From Oscillospiraceae bacterium (GTDB lineage: Bacteria; Bacillota; Clostridia; Oscillospirales; WRJC01), in NCBI GenBank assembly GCA_009783265.1, contig WRHM01000007.1, positions 62,001 to 126,000 on the forward strand: 64,000 bases of DNA, read 5' to 3'. Both the position numbers and the translations under genes were made by a program. Of this stretch, positions 35,202-43,312 are shown piece after piece. Position 1 is the stretch's first letter; every line of letters starts with the position of its first letter. A model generated the notes under the pieces. That model ran no database searches. It was not told the DNA's origin and worked only from the letters and a program-made list of their open reading frames with translations.

Positions 35202-36095
35202 ATGAATATTTCTTTTATAAGAAAGCACAAAAAATTAAAATTTTTGTTTGAATTTATAAGTTTTTTCGCCGGAGTGATTATCTTTTCAGCCGGAATCGGG
35301 CTTTTTATAACTCCCGGAAAAATAGCAGTCGGAGGCTTTACCGGAATATCTATCATAATAAACAATCTGACTTCGTTTCCGGTGGGTATTTTAATAATTA
35401 TTTTAAATATACCGATGTTTATTATATGCGCGAAAATTTTCGGCCTGAAATTTATATTCAAGACAATAATCGGGGTTATCGCCTCTTCGGTTTTTATTGA
35501 TATTTTTGGAGCATTAGATCCGTTCAAAGAAATCCTGAGCTTTGAACTGTGCGCGCTTTTCGGCGGGGTTTTACAGGGAATCGGGCTTGGGATAATATAT
35601 CTCAACGGTTATACTACAGGCGGGACGGATTTGGTGATATGGCTCTTAAAATTAAAATTCCCGCATATAACATCGGGATTTCTTTTGTTTATTCTTGATT
35701 CGATAGTAGTTACTGTTGCCGCATTAATAGCGCGGGACGCGCAGGTGGTTTTGTATTCGGCAATCGCGATTTTTTCTTATACAAAAGTTTTAGACACAAT
35801 TCTCGGTTCGAGCGACAGGACTAACCTTGCGCTTATCATAAGCGAAAAATACACGGAATTAGCCGATAATATCATGGAAATATTAAGCCGAGGCGTAACA
35901 ATTATCGAAAGCAGGGGCTGGTTTACCAAAGAATCTAAACCTATGATAATGTGCGTTATTGACCGTTCGCAGATATATTCCCTCAGAAATATAATAAACG
36001 AATATGACCCGAACGCTTTTTTTATTCTCGCCGACGCAAGGGAAGTTATAGGTCTTGGATTTAAAGATATTAATCCGGATAAGAAAAAGCAATAA
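35202..36095 (+). CDS. YitT family membrane protein
   Basis: 297 residues. Five to six membrane helices (about 12-185) with the family blocks AVGGFTGISIIIN, GLGIIYLNGYTTGGTDLVIW and HITSGFLLFILDSIVV, then a soluble C-terminal DUF2179 domain of about 80 residues with RGVTIIESRGWFTKE and DANAFFILADAREVIGLGF-like text. YitT proteins are widespread Firmicute integral membrane proteins without an established substrate. GGAG precedes the ATG. It ends at a shared terminator with the convergent XRE gene. Confidence 0.9.
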   Translation: MNISFIRKHKKLKFLFEFISFFAGVIIFSAGIGLFITPGKIAVGGFTGISIIINNLTSFPVGILIIILNIPMFIICAKIFGLKFIFKTIIGVIASSVFIDIFGALDPFKEILSFELCALFGGVLQGIGLGIIYLNGYTTGGTDLVIWLLKLKFPHITSGFLLFILDSIVVTVAALIARDAQVVLYSAIAIFSYTKVLDTILGSSDRTNLALIISEKYTELADNIMEILSRGVTIIESRGWFTKESKPMIMCVIDRSQIYSLRNIINEYDPNAFFILADAREVIGLGFKDINPDKKKQ

Positions 36096-36112
36096 ATTTT
36101 ATAAACAAAAAA

Positions 36113-36145
36113 CAGCCTAATGAAAATAAAATTTTCAACAGGCTG
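36113..36145. terminator. bidirectional hairpin terminator
   Basis: CAGCCT/AGGCTG and inner GAAAAT/ATTTTC between the convergent yitT and XRE genes, with A/T-rich tails on both sides. Confidence 0.65.
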
Positions 36146-36147
36146 CT

Positions 36148-36381
36148 TTAATCTCTTGAGATTAACCATTCAGGAGTAACTTTTAAAGCTTCGGCAAATG
36201 CGTAAATTTGTATATCTGTTATCGAACTTGAACCATTTTCTATTTTTCCAATAGCGCTGTCCGATAATATAACTCCCTGTATTTCTAAACGCGCGCTGAT
36301 ATCTTTCTGCGTTGCTTTAGGCTTTTCGGCCAATCTTGCAAATTTAATTTTGATTCCGACAAAATTTTTTCTTTTTTTCAA
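36148..36381 (-). CDS. small XRE-family DNA-binding protein
   Basis: 77 residues, essentially one helix-turn-helix domain: KATQKDISARLEIQGVILSD then SAIGKIENGSSSITDIQIYA, ending FAEALKVTPEWLISRD. It starts with TTG; GAGGTGA lies 7 bases upstream and no ATG is in frame nearby. It probably binds the 15-base palindrome at 36431-36445 in the divergent control region and represses its own neighbourhood. Confidence 0.85.
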   Translation of the reverse strand: MKKRKNFVGIKIKFARLAEKPKATQKDISARLEIQGVILSDSAIGKIENGSSSITDIQIYAFAEALKVTPEWLISRD

Positions 36382-36400
36382 TAAAAATCACCTCTGCCAC

Positions 36401-36445
36401 TTGATTATAATATATAAATTATGGTATAATCGGAATATTATTCCG
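36401..36445 (+). promoter_or_regulatory. promoter with perfect 15-bp palindromic operator
   Basis: TTGATT, an 18-base spacer and TATAAT (36425-36430) point rightward. Directly after lies the perfect palindrome CGGAATATTATTCCG, placed where a repressor would block the start. The divergent XRE gene (36381) is the obvious candidate repressor. Confidence 0.6.
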
Positions 36446-36464
36446 ATTAAGAGGCATTTAATTT

Positions 36465-36566
36465 ATAAAAAGAGAAAGATTATCTGATGATGATTTAAAC
36501 AGGGCTAATTGGATATTGAAAGAATTGGAAATACTTGATCCGGTTGACTGTGTATACGAAAATTAA
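36465..36566 (+). pseudogene. short frame without a standard start codon (remnant or odd start)
   Basis: Downstream of the promoter and operator at 36401-36445, AGAGGC is followed by a frame of 33 codons reading IKRERLSDDDLNRANWILKE and then a 12-residue acidic tail ending YEN. The only codon near the expected start is ATA at 36465, preceded closely by an in-frame stop. It looks like a small protein partner of the XRE gene, degraded or starting unusually. No family recognised. Confidence 0.3.
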
Positions 36567-36577
36567 ATATAATGACA

Positions 36578-36606
36578 TTGACAAAAGCAATTTCCCGATA
36601 TATAAT
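36578..36606 (+). promoter_or_regulatory. sigma-A promoter of the feo operon
   Basis: TTGACA and TATAAT with a 17-base spacer, 35 bases before feoA. No clear Fur box was seen. Confidence 0.8.
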
Positions 36607-36640
36607 TTATAATATAAAATAAATTCGGGAGATAATTTTT

Positions 36641-36907
36641 ATGGCATTAAAATTGACGGACGGGATTAAAGATAAATTTTATTTTGTCTGTGGGATGAGC
36701 CTGCCGGTCAAAACGGCGAAACGCCTTGAAGCCCTCGGCATGATTTCGGGGACAAAAATATATATGTTAAACAAGAAAAAATCGGCTTTGGTAGTTGTGT
36801 TCAGGGGAACGCGGTTCGCGTTGGGAAAAGCGATTGCGCAAAATATAGAAGTAGATGATATAAAATCAAATAATACAGCCGAAAATAAAAGCGGGGGATA
36901 TATATAA
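36641..36907 (+). CDS. feoA: ferrous iron transport protein FeoA
   Basis: 88 residues, an SH3-like FeoA domain: KTAKRLEALGMISGTKIYML and VVFRGTRFALGKAIAQNI. FeoA is a small cytosolic partner of the FeoB iron transporter. GGGAG precedes the ATG. It overlaps the feoB start by one base, so the two are translated together. Confidence 0.9.
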   Translation: MALKLTDGIKDKFYFVCGMSLPVKTAKRLEALGMISGTKIYMLNKKKSALVVVFRGTRFALGKAIAQNIEVDDIKSNNTAENKSGGYI

Positions 36908-38922
36908 TGACAATAGGATTTATAGGAAATCCGAACTGCGGGAAAACTACTCTGTTTAACGCTTACACGGGGGCGCATCTAAAAGTCGCCAACTGGCCCG
37001 GCGTGACGGTAGAAAAAAAAGAAGGCGCGATGAAATATCACAATGAGACATATAAACTTGTGGATTTGCCCGGAACATACAGCCTTACTTCATATACAAT
37101 GGAAGAAATAGTGACGAGAAATTATATTCTGAGCGGCGAAGTTGACGTTTTGATAAATGTCGTTGACGCTTCGTCTCTGGAGAGAAATTTATATCTGACA
37201 TTGCAGCTTATTGAACTTGGCAAACCTGTGGTTGTGGCTTTAAACATGATGGATATAGTCGAAAAAAGGGGCATGGAAATAGATTTGCACAGGCTGCCTG
37301 AAATGCTCGGCATACCCGTTATACCCGTTTCGGCAATAAAAAGAACGGGGATTGATATTTTGATTCACGCCGCCTCGCATCACGCGAAAACTTCGCAAAG
37401 CCATCACTTCGAGATGGCGCATGTCAGTGCGGATATATCTAAACACAGGGAATTTCCGTTTGTTTATTCGCGTGAAATAGAGAATAAAATAGCAGTTATA
37501 TCAAAAGAACTCGGGCAGAAATATCCGGATATTAAAAATTACCGGTGGTACGCGATAAAATTATTGGAAAAAGACGAGGAGCTGACAAAATATCACTCTG
37601 TTTCTGAAGAATTAATCAACAGAAGCTACGAGACTGATATAATAAATCAAAAATATGAATTTATAGAAACCGTAATAGAAGAAATTCTGGTGAACAAAGA
37701 AAAATCAAAGGCGTTTACGGATAAAATCGACACGGCTTTGACAAATAAATTCACAGGTCTGCCGATATTTTTGTTAATTATGGGATTTATATTTTTTTTA
37801 ACTTTTTTAATCGGCGGCTGGCTTAAAGGATATTTTGAAATTATTATAGAAAATTTTTCGGGATTTATAGATTCAGGTTTGACCGCGTTAAAAATAAACG
37901 AAATGGTGCATTCTTTGATTATTGACGGTATTATTGCGGGAGTCGGCGGGATTTTGACTTTTTTGCCTAATATTTTTATATTGTTTCTCGCGCTCGCGTT
38001 TCTGGAAGACAGCGGGTATATGTCAAGAGTCGCGTATGTAATGGACGGCATAATGGGAAAAGCGGGGCTTTCGGGGAAAGCGTTTATCCCTATGCTTTTA
38101 GGGTTTGGGTGTTCGGTCCCGGCGGTTATGGCGGCAAGGTCGCTTGAAAGCATGAAGGACAGATTAAGGGTCATGCTTGTCATACCGTTTATGTCGTGCA
38201 GCGCGAAACTGCCGATATATGTTTTGTTTGCCGGAATGTTTTTCCCGGACAATCCTGCGCTTGTCGCGTTTTCAATGTATATAATAGGGCTTGCGGCCGG
38301 GCTTTTATCAGCGCTGATAATTCACAGATTTGATAAAACCAAAGAAGAAAACATGCTTCTTATAGAATTGCCAGAATATAAATCCCCGAGTGCGCGTACT
38401 ATATTTATTTACGTCTGGGACAAAATAAAAGATTATTTATCAAGGGCGGGAACTGTGATATTTGCGGCTTCTGTGATAGTCTGGATTGTCATGAACTTCG
38501 GTTTTTCGGGATATACTAAAGACATAAGCGAGAGTTTCGGGGCGGTTCTGGGTAAATATCTTATGCCTGTTTTGGCTCCTGCGGGGCTTGGATTCTGGCA
38601 GGCAGGGGTCGCGCTTATTGCCGGATTTGCGGCAAAAGAGATTGTCGTTGCGAGTTTTGCGATATTATTCGGGATTGCAGGCGTGATGTCTGAAAGCGGC
38701 ATGAATTTGCTTGCGGCTGAATTAGGCAACATAGGATTCGGGCCGTTAAACGCGTATTGCCTGATGTTGTTTGCGCTTTTATATCCTCCGTGCGTTGCGG
38801 CGTTGGGAGCTATTAAACGTGAATCGGGGAGTTGGAAAAGGCTTGGCTTGATTATGGTTTTTCAGATAGGCGTCGCCTGGACGGTATCTTTCGCGGTTTA
38901 TCAGATAGGGAGGCTGTTTTGA
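36907..38922 (+). CDS. feoB: ferrous iron transporter FeoB
   Basis: 671 residues. The N-terminal G-protein domain has GNPNCGKTT, NWPGVTVEKKEG, DLPGTYSLT and LNMMD; the membrane domain (from about residue 280) has two Gate segments, LGFGCSVPAVMAAR and AGFAAKEIVVASF, and SYTPCxAA-like YPPCVAALGAIKRE. It imports Fe2+ under anaerobic conditions. The order feoA-feoB-Cys-rich protein is standard for Firmicutes. Confidence 0.96.
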   Translation: MTIGFIGNPNCGKTTLFNAYTGAHLKVANWPGVTVEKKEGAMKYHNETYKLVDLPGTYSLTSYTMEEIVTRNYILSGEVDVLINVVDASSLERNLYLTLQLIELGKPVVVALNMMDIVEKRGMEIDLHRLPEMLGIPVIPVSAIKRTGIDILIHAASHHAKTSQSHHFEMAHVSADISKHREFPFVYSREIENKIAVISKELGQKYPDIKNYRWYAIKLLEKDEELTKYHSVSEELINRSYETDIINQKYEFIETVIEEILVNKEKSKAFTDKIDTALTNKFTGLPIFLLIMGFIFFLTFLIGGWLKGYFEIIIENFSGFIDSGLTALKINEMVHSLIIDGIIAGVGGILTFLPNIFILFLALAFLEDSGYMSRVAYVMDGIMGKAGLSGKAFIPMLLGFGCSVPAVMAARSLESMKDRLRVMLVIPFMSCSAKLPIYVLFAGMFFPDNPALVAFSMYIIGLAAGLLSALIIHRFDKTKEENMLLIELPEYKSPSARTIFIYVWDKIKDYLSRAGTVIFAASVIVWIVMNFGFSGYTKDISESFGAVLGKYLMPVLAPAGLGFWQAGVALIAGFAAKEIVVASFAILFGIAGVMSESGMNLLAAELGNIGFGPLNAYCLMLFALLYPPCVAALGAIKRESGSWKRLGLIMVFQIGVAWTVSFAVYQIGRLF

Positions 38923-38924
38923 TT

Positions 38925-39095
38925 ATGCCTGTAATTTTAACAGTAGTTATCGCGGGGTTAATAATATTTTACGTGGGATGGGTGATATATAAGTCAGCCA
39001 GACGCACAAAAAACGGCAAAAATTGCTGCGAATGTGAAAATTGCGTATATAAAAATAAATTCAAAAAAACTCTTGACAAAACAAAATTTATATGA
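38925..39095 (+). CDS. FeoB-associated Cys-rich membrane protein
   Basis: 56 residues: one membrane helix (VILTVVIAGLIIFYVGWVIY) and a cytoplasmic tail with CCECENC, typical of the small proteins encoded after feoB in Firmicutes and sometimes treated as FeoC-like. The ATG at 38925 lies two bases after the feoB stop, with GGGAGG inside feoB. An open frame extends upstream into feoB but is not the real start. The promoter of the infC operon overlaps its 3' end. Confidence 0.85.
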   Translation: MPVILTVVIAGLIIFYVGWVIYKSARRTKNGKNCCECENCVYKNKFKKTLDKTKFI

Positions 39096-39101
39096 TATAA
39101 T
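39073..39101 (+). promoter_or_regulatory. sigma-A promoter of the infC-rpmI-rplT operon
   Basis: Consensus TTGACA and TATAAT with a 17-base spacer, overlapping the last codons of the preceding gene. Confidence 0.88.
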
Positions 39102-39107
39102 TTGTTC

Positions 39108-39308
39108 TTAGATTATATAATATAAAAAGAAGCAGAACGTCTCCGTTCTCACCATAAACTGTTATTTTGGGTCTTATGGTTAATATATTTACCGTGCGGC
39201 TGGTATGCCTGCGCGCGTATTTGAGCGGGGAATTTTGGTTTCTTCGCTTTTTTATTTATATTATTTATATTATTTAATTGTTTTTTATTATTTTGGAGGT
39301 GCTTATCT
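39108..39308 (+). promoter_or_regulatory. infC leader, probably L20-type ribosomal protein leader
   Basis: A leader of about 200 nt between the promoter and infC. It contains AGAACG/CGTTCT (39133-39149), ACCATAA/TTATGGT, and GTGCGG/GCGCGC-type helices, then a terminator-like hairpin at 39225-39255. Firmicute infC operons are repressed by L20 binding to a leader that mimics its 23S site and promotes termination. The position and layout fit; I could not check the Rfam model. Confidence 0.65.
39225..39255 (+). terminator. attenuator hairpin in the infC leader
   Basis: Stem GCGGGGAA / TTCTTCGC (two G-T pairs) followed by TTTTTT, before the infC ribosome binding site. Read-through would be needed for expression. 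Confidence 0.6.
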
Positions 39309-39971
39309 ATCGGTAGTAATACAAGGGATCTTTCTGTCAATAACGAAATCAAAGCGGTTCAGGTGAGAGTTATAGACGACTCAGGCAATCAAATCGGAGT
39401 TTTGAAAACAGGCGACGCGTTAAATATGGCGCAGGATAAAGGGCTGGATTTGGTCGAGATTGCTCCAACGGCTCAGATTCCCGTGTGCAGAATCATGGAT
39501 TACGGCAAGTATAAATTCGAAAAGTCAAAAAAAGAAAAAGAATCTAAAAAAAGACAAAAGCAGGTAATCATAGAGATAAAAGAAATAGAACTCTCTTGGA
39601 ATATAGGCGTTCATGATTTTAACACAAGGCTCGGCCAGACCAAAAAGTTTATCGAGAACGGCAACAAAGTAAAAATCACGCTTGAGCTGAGCAGGGGCAG
39701 GGAAATGGCGCACATGGAACTTGGGTATCAGATGCTTGAAAAATTTGAACAGGCTTGTCTGGAGTTTTGTATTGTGGAAAAAAGACCCGTGCGCGAGGGG
39801 CGCCGCATATCTATGTTTATCGGGCCAAAAAAAGTAAAACCCGACGAAAAGCCGAAAATTGCCGAAAAACCGGTCGGCCAGCCGCCGCCGGCATCAATAG
39901 CAGTAAAAGAAGAAAACACAGAAAATGCAGAAAATGCAGTAAAAGAAGAAAGAGAAGAAGTTAAAGTATAA
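39309..39971 (+). CDS. infC: translation initiation factor IF-3, starting at an ATC codon
   Basis: 220 residues. IF-3 binds the 30S subunit and checks start codon selection. Family blocks: SVNNEIKAVQVRVIDDSG, GLDLVEIAPTAQIPVCRIMD, and the C-terminal RGREMAHMELG. The frame has no ATG, GTG or TTG before GTG at 39363, which would cut off the conserved N-terminus. GGAGGT lies 8 bases before ATC at 39309, giving the normal N-terminus. Non-canonical starts are the rule for infC because IF-3 rejects its own mRNA. The C-terminus has a longer Lys/Glu/Pro tail than usual. Regulated by the upstream leader. Confidence 0.92.
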   Translation: MGSNTRDLSVNNEIKAVQVRVIDDSGNQIGVLKTGDALNMAQDKGLDLVEIAPTAQIPVCRIMDYGKYKFEKSKKEKESKKRQKQVIIEIKEIELSWNIGVHDFNTRLGQTKKFIENGNKVKITLELSRGREMAHMELGYQMLEKFEQACLEFCIVEKRPVREGRRISMFIGPKKVKPDEKPKIAEKPVGQPPPASIAVKEENTENAENAVKEEREEVKV

Positions 39972-40046
39972 GATATTAACACTACTTTTAAAGTTTAATA
40001 TATAGTTTAATATAAAATTTATTTAAAGAAAGGATTGAGCTGAGAA

Positions 40047-40247
40047 ATGGGCAATAAAATGAAAACCCATAAAGCCACGGCAAAACGTTTTAGCATGACT
40101 AAAACGGGAAAAGTCAAGTACACCCGCCAGAACAGACGCCATCAAGTTAATCTTAAAGACAATAAAAGAATGAGGCATCTTAAAAAGGGCGCGTATCTGC
40201 ATGAATCGAATTTAGAAGCTATAAAAAAATTACTGCCCTACTCGTAG
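40047..40247 (+). CDS. rpmI: 50S ribosomal protein L35
   Basis: 66 residues with the basic L35 pattern MKTHKATAKRFSMTKTGKVK and the C-terminal KRMRHLKKGAYL. It sits between infC and rplT as in nearly all Firmicutes. AGGA lies upstream of the ATG; the second ATG four codons later is the usual family start and is also possible. Confidence 0.96.
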   Translation: MGNKMKTHKATAKRFSMTKTGKVKYTRQNRRHQVNLKDNKRMRHLKKGAYLHESNLEAIKKLLPYS

Positions 40248-40297
40248 AGTTTTATTTTTAAGAATGTTAAGATTAATAATTTAGGAGGATAAATTAC

Positions 40298-40651
40298 ATG
40301 GCAAGAGTTAAAGGCGCTGTTATGACGCGCAAAAGAAGAAATAAAGTGTTAAAAGCCGCCAAAGGCTATTGGGGGGCTAAATCAAAGCATTTCAAGATGG
40401 CTAAACAGGCTGTCATGAAAAGCGGGAATTATGCTTATATAGGCAGAAAACAAAAGAAAAGGGATTTCAGAGCTTTGTGGATAACGAGAATATCGGCTCA
40501 GGCAAGGGTAAACGGGATAAATTACTCAAGATTTATGAACGGCCTGAAGAAAGCCGGAATAATGCTGAACAGAAAAATGCTTTCGGAGATTGCGGTTGCG
40601 GATAAACCCGCGTTTGCTTCATTGGTCGAAAAAGCAAAAGCGGCTCTTTAA
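40298..40651 (+). CDS. rplT: 50S ribosomal protein L20
   Basis: 117 residues: [40 protein letters not shown] and [15 protein letters not shown] are standard. Assembles early on 23S rRNA and is the likely repressor of its own operon through the infC leader. TAGGAGG lies upstream of the ATG. A short hairpin GGGCGGCAT/ATGCCGCCC follows at 40679-40698. Confidence 0.97.
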   Translation: MARVKGAVMTRKRRNKVLKAAKGYWGAKSKHFKMAKQAVMKSGNYAYIGRKQKKRDFRALWITRISAQARVNGINYSRFMNGLKKAGIMLNRKMLSEIAVADKPAFASLVEKAKAAL

Positions 40652-40768
40652 TTTATATATTTAATATTTAATGTAGAGGGCGGCATTAATGCCGCCCGTT
40701 AATTCTTAGAATCAGAATTGGATTATCTATCAGATTACGTAGTACAGAAAGGAACAACAGGTAATTAA

Positions 40769-41137
40769 ATGGGCGAAAAGAATGAGCAGAAAGAATCAAA
40801 AGAATCAAAAGAATCAACAGAGTCAACAGAAGTGAAAGATTTGAAAGAACTGAAAGAAAATAAAAACGCGGCGTTGACTTATAAGGGCAAGCCGCTTGTG
40901 CGGAAAGATAATATTATTTGTTACGGCGACGCGGACGCGGACGATTATATCCTGACGCTTACGATAAAAAGCACAAGAGACGAAAAAGGGCTTGAAATCG
41001 CTACGAGCGTTTTGATATTAATTCAAAGCTCAGACGTAAATTCAAAGGAAATCGTCAAATTCGGTGAAAAAGATTCGCTTTATGAAGCTTTTGAAATAGG
41101 TGAAATCTGGCTTGACAGTCTGAAACAGGGAAAGTAA
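40769..41137 (+). CDS. conserved-looking protein of unknown function
   Basis: 122 residues. The first 35 are low-complexity Glu/Lys/Ser repeats (KESKES, STEST); the rest is a compact domain of about 85 residues beginning ALTYKGKPLVRKDNIICYGD with alternating beta-type sequence and no cysteine or enzyme motifs. AAAGGA and ACAGGT lie upstream. It stands between rplT and the foldase gene, 26 bases from the latter, and may be co-transcribed with it. I do not recognise the family. Confidence 0.6.
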   Translation: MGEKNEQKESKESKESTESTEVKDLKELKENKNAALTYKGKPLVRKDNIICYGDADADDYILTLTIKSTRDEKGLEIATSVLILIQSSDVNSKEIVKFGEKDSLYEAFEIGEIWLDSLKQGK

Positions 41138-41163
41138 AATTTATTTAAGAGGATTTTATATAA

Positions 41164-42336
41164 ATGTATAAAAATAAAAAAATAAAAAAATTTCTGTTGC
41201 GGTTATTAAATGTGCTTATATTATGCTCGGTTATATTTTCATGCGTTAATATTATGAGTTCCTGCGGGACAAAAGAAGGCAACCCGGCAATGACGCTGGC
41301 TTACGGGAAAAATACTACGGTATTTTCGTCTAATATATACAGTTATTATCTGAGTTACACAAAAACGATGATGCTCGCCAATATATATATGTCGATAGGG
41401 TACGGCGCGGAAGATATTCCGGGTATGGGCGACTGGCCGGATTATTGGGCAAATGAATATATGGAAGGCGTGACTTACGGTGATATAGCAAAAATGCAGG
41501 CAGAAGACACGGCTAAACAATTACTCGCAATCGCCGCGTATTGCAAAGAGCATGATCTCGCGCTCTCAAAAGAACAGATTAGCGATATAGACAACGCTAT
41601 AAAAGACGTAATAAAAAGCGACAAGTATAAAAATTCAAAATCGGCGTTTAATTCAGTTTTGATCAGGTTTAATATAGACGACGGCATATATAAAGAAATA
41701 AAAAAATACGAGTCGCTCAGCGGTGTATTCGGGAAAGATTTGTTTGATCAGGCTAACGGCAAAAGAAAAATAACCGAAGATATGATAGACAGCGTGTATC
41801 AGCAGATGTGCGCGAGGGTCAAGCATATATTGATATTATACTCTCCCGGCACAAGGGACGCGGAAAATAATCCCGAAGAGTATTCAGAAGAAGAGCTTGC
41901 CGAAAGAAAAGCAAGAGTCGAGGATTTGTACGACAGGATAATTGCCGGTGAAAATTTTGACGATCTTCTCTCGGAATCCGAAGACCCCGGTTCGCTCGCG
42001 TATCCCGACGGTTATACTATAAGCGAGGAAACAAGTTTTGTTCCGGAATTTATAGACGCTGCGTTTGATATGAAAATAGGGGACGTAAGAAAAGTAGAGA
42101 GTTCTTACGGTATGCATATAATGAAAAAATACGCGCTGCTCCCGTCAGATCAGGTCGTGGATTTTATAGATGCGGGAGATACGTGGAGAAACGTCGTAAA
42201 CAAGCAGTTGCAGACATATATAATGAATGAAGAATTAAAGCCGTATATCGAAAAAATAGAAATGCATAAAGACGAGACAGATTTATTTGATATAGCGACA
42301 AGTTCTGTTATGTTTGACTGTCTGGAATTATGGTAA
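41164..42336 (+). CDS. PrsA/SurA-like peptidyl-prolyl isomerase lipoprotein
   Basis: 390 residues. Signal peptide with lipobox MSSC (Cys34); a helical chaperone domain (about 60-210); and a parvulin domain (about 215-340) with RVKHILILYSPGT, a RAKxxxxxxxIxxGxDFDxL-like DLYDRIIAGENFDDLLSE, and SFVPEFIDAAFDMKIGDVRK. The segment SSYGMHIMKK closes the domain. It would help extracellular protein folding at the membrane surface. The insert between the first strand and the helix is acidic. Confidence 0.88.
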   Translation: MYKNKKIKKFLLRLLNVLILCSVIFSCVNIMSSCGTKEGNPAMTLAYGKNTTVFSSNIYSYYLSYTKTMMLANIYMSIGYGAEDIPGMGDWPDYWANEYMEGVTYGDIAKMQAEDTAKQLLAIAAYCKEHDLALSKEQISDIDNAIKDVIKSDKYKNSKSAFNSVLIRFNIDDGIYKEIKKYESLSGVFGKDLFDQANGKRKITEDMIDSVYQQMCARVKHILILYSPGTRDAENNPEEYSEEELAERKARVEDLYDRIIAGENFDDLLSESEDPGSLAYPDGYTISEETSFVPEFIDAAFDMKIGDVRKVESSYGMHIMKKYALLPSDQVVDFIDAGDTWRNVVNKQLQTYIMNEELKPYIEKIEMHKDETDLFDIATSSVMFDCLELW

Positions 42337-42371
42337 TATAAAATAAAATTTTGATTTACAGGGCAAAACTA

Positions 42372-42400
42372 TTGACAAAAATGTTAAATTAAATTATAAT
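42372..42400 (+). promoter_or_regulatory. sigma-A promoter of the DUF177-rpmF unit
   Basis: TTGACA and TATAAT with a 17-base spacer; the start point would lie about 16 bases before the ATG at 42423. Confidence 0.85.
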
Positions 42401-42422
42401 AGATTATTAGGTTTTGAAGATT

Positions 42423-42947
42423 ATGCGTATAAATATAGAATCCGTAAGAAAAAAAGAAGCGGCAAACTCGATAAAATTTGATTATAGAGTTGAAGAATCA
42501 GAGAAAAATAATTATAAAATTTTATTAGGGGCAAAAGAAGTCGGTTTTATAAATATCATCGGGGAAATATCACAGAAAAACGGGCTTGTCGCGATAGATT
42601 ACGAAATAGAGGCAAATTTTTTGGCTGAATGCGCCCGCTGCGGTAAAGAGACATGGCAGACGGTTGAGACCGGGGGAGAAAAATATATCGCGGACAAATC
42701 CGAAGAAGATGAAAAAGCCGGCGGCGATTTTTATTTCACAGAGACTGACGGAATACTCGAACTTTCTGATTTTATCGTGGAATTTTTAGGTGTTGAGATT
42801 CCGTACAGGTATCTTTGTTTTGATGACTGCCAAGGATTGTGCCAAAAATGCGGCAAAGATTTAAACGAGGGCGGCTGCTCATGCCAGAAAAAAGAAAAAA
42901 ATCCGGCGTTTAAGATTTTGGACGATTTTTTTGAGAAAAAAGAATAA
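42423..42947 (+). CDS. YceD/DUF177 family protein
   Basis: 174 residues. The DUF177 pattern is visible: central AECARCGKETWQTVE, the acidic stretch, LSDFIVEFLGVEIPYRYLC and the C-terminal cysteine motif CQGLCQKCGKDLNEGGCSC. YceD proteins are encoded beside rpmF in most bacteria and are linked to 23S rRNA or ribosome assembly. AGG lies 11 bases before the ATG at 42423; a TTG three codons earlier is too close to it. rpmF follows after 44 bases. Confidence 0.9.
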   Translation: MRINIESVRKKEAANSIKFDYRVEESEKNNYKILLGAKEVGFINIIGEISQKNGLVAIDYEIEANFLAECARCGKETWQTVETGGEKYIADKSEEDEKAGGDFYFTETDGILELSDFIVEFLGVEIPYRYLCFDDCQGLCQKCGKDLNEGGCSCQKKEKNPAFKILDDFFEKKE

Positions 42948-42991
42948 ATTAATTAATATAATCTAAATAGCAGATAGAGGAGTGATAAAAA

Positions 42992-43171
42992 ATGGCTGTT
43001 CCAAAGAGAAAAACTTCTAAGGCAAGACGTGACAAAAGACGCAACAACGTGTGGAAAATATCCGCTCCGGGTATAGTAAAATGCTCATGCGGAGAGTTTG
43101 TATTGTCCCATAGGGTATGCAAAGCCTGTGGCAAATACAACGGAAAAGAAATAATAAAAGTAGAATCCTAA
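42992..43171 (+). CDS. rpmF: 50S ribosomal protein L32
   Basis: 59 residues: [20 protein letters not shown], then the zinc ribbon CSCGEF ... [12 protein letters not shown]. The first knuckle is C-x-C rather than the usual C-x-x-C, a one-residue shortening. GAGGAG lies 9 bases before the ATG. A GTAGGG palindrome begins 5 bases after the stop. Confidence 0.95.
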   Translation: MAVPKRKTSKARRDKRRNNVWKISAPGIVKCSCGEFVLSHRVCKACGKYNGKEIIKVES

Positions 43172-43176
43172 AATCC

Positions 43177-43244
43177 GTAGGGGCGAACTGTGTTCGCCCG
43201 CAAAATTCTATGTTGTTACACGGGCGAACACAGTTCGCTCCTAC
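43177..43244. repeat. GTAGGG palindromic element, 68 bp, intergenic
   Basis: Left arm GTAGGGGCGAACTGTGTTCG, right arm the inverse ending CTCCTAC, with a short AT-rich loop; the arms match over about 24 bases. It lies between rpmF and the DUF512 gene. Confidence 0.85.
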
Positions 43245-43312
43245 GATAGGGAAAGGTGCGCAAAGCCCCTCTCCCTTGTTGCGTTTATGATATATTACCG
43301 GAGAATCCGAAA

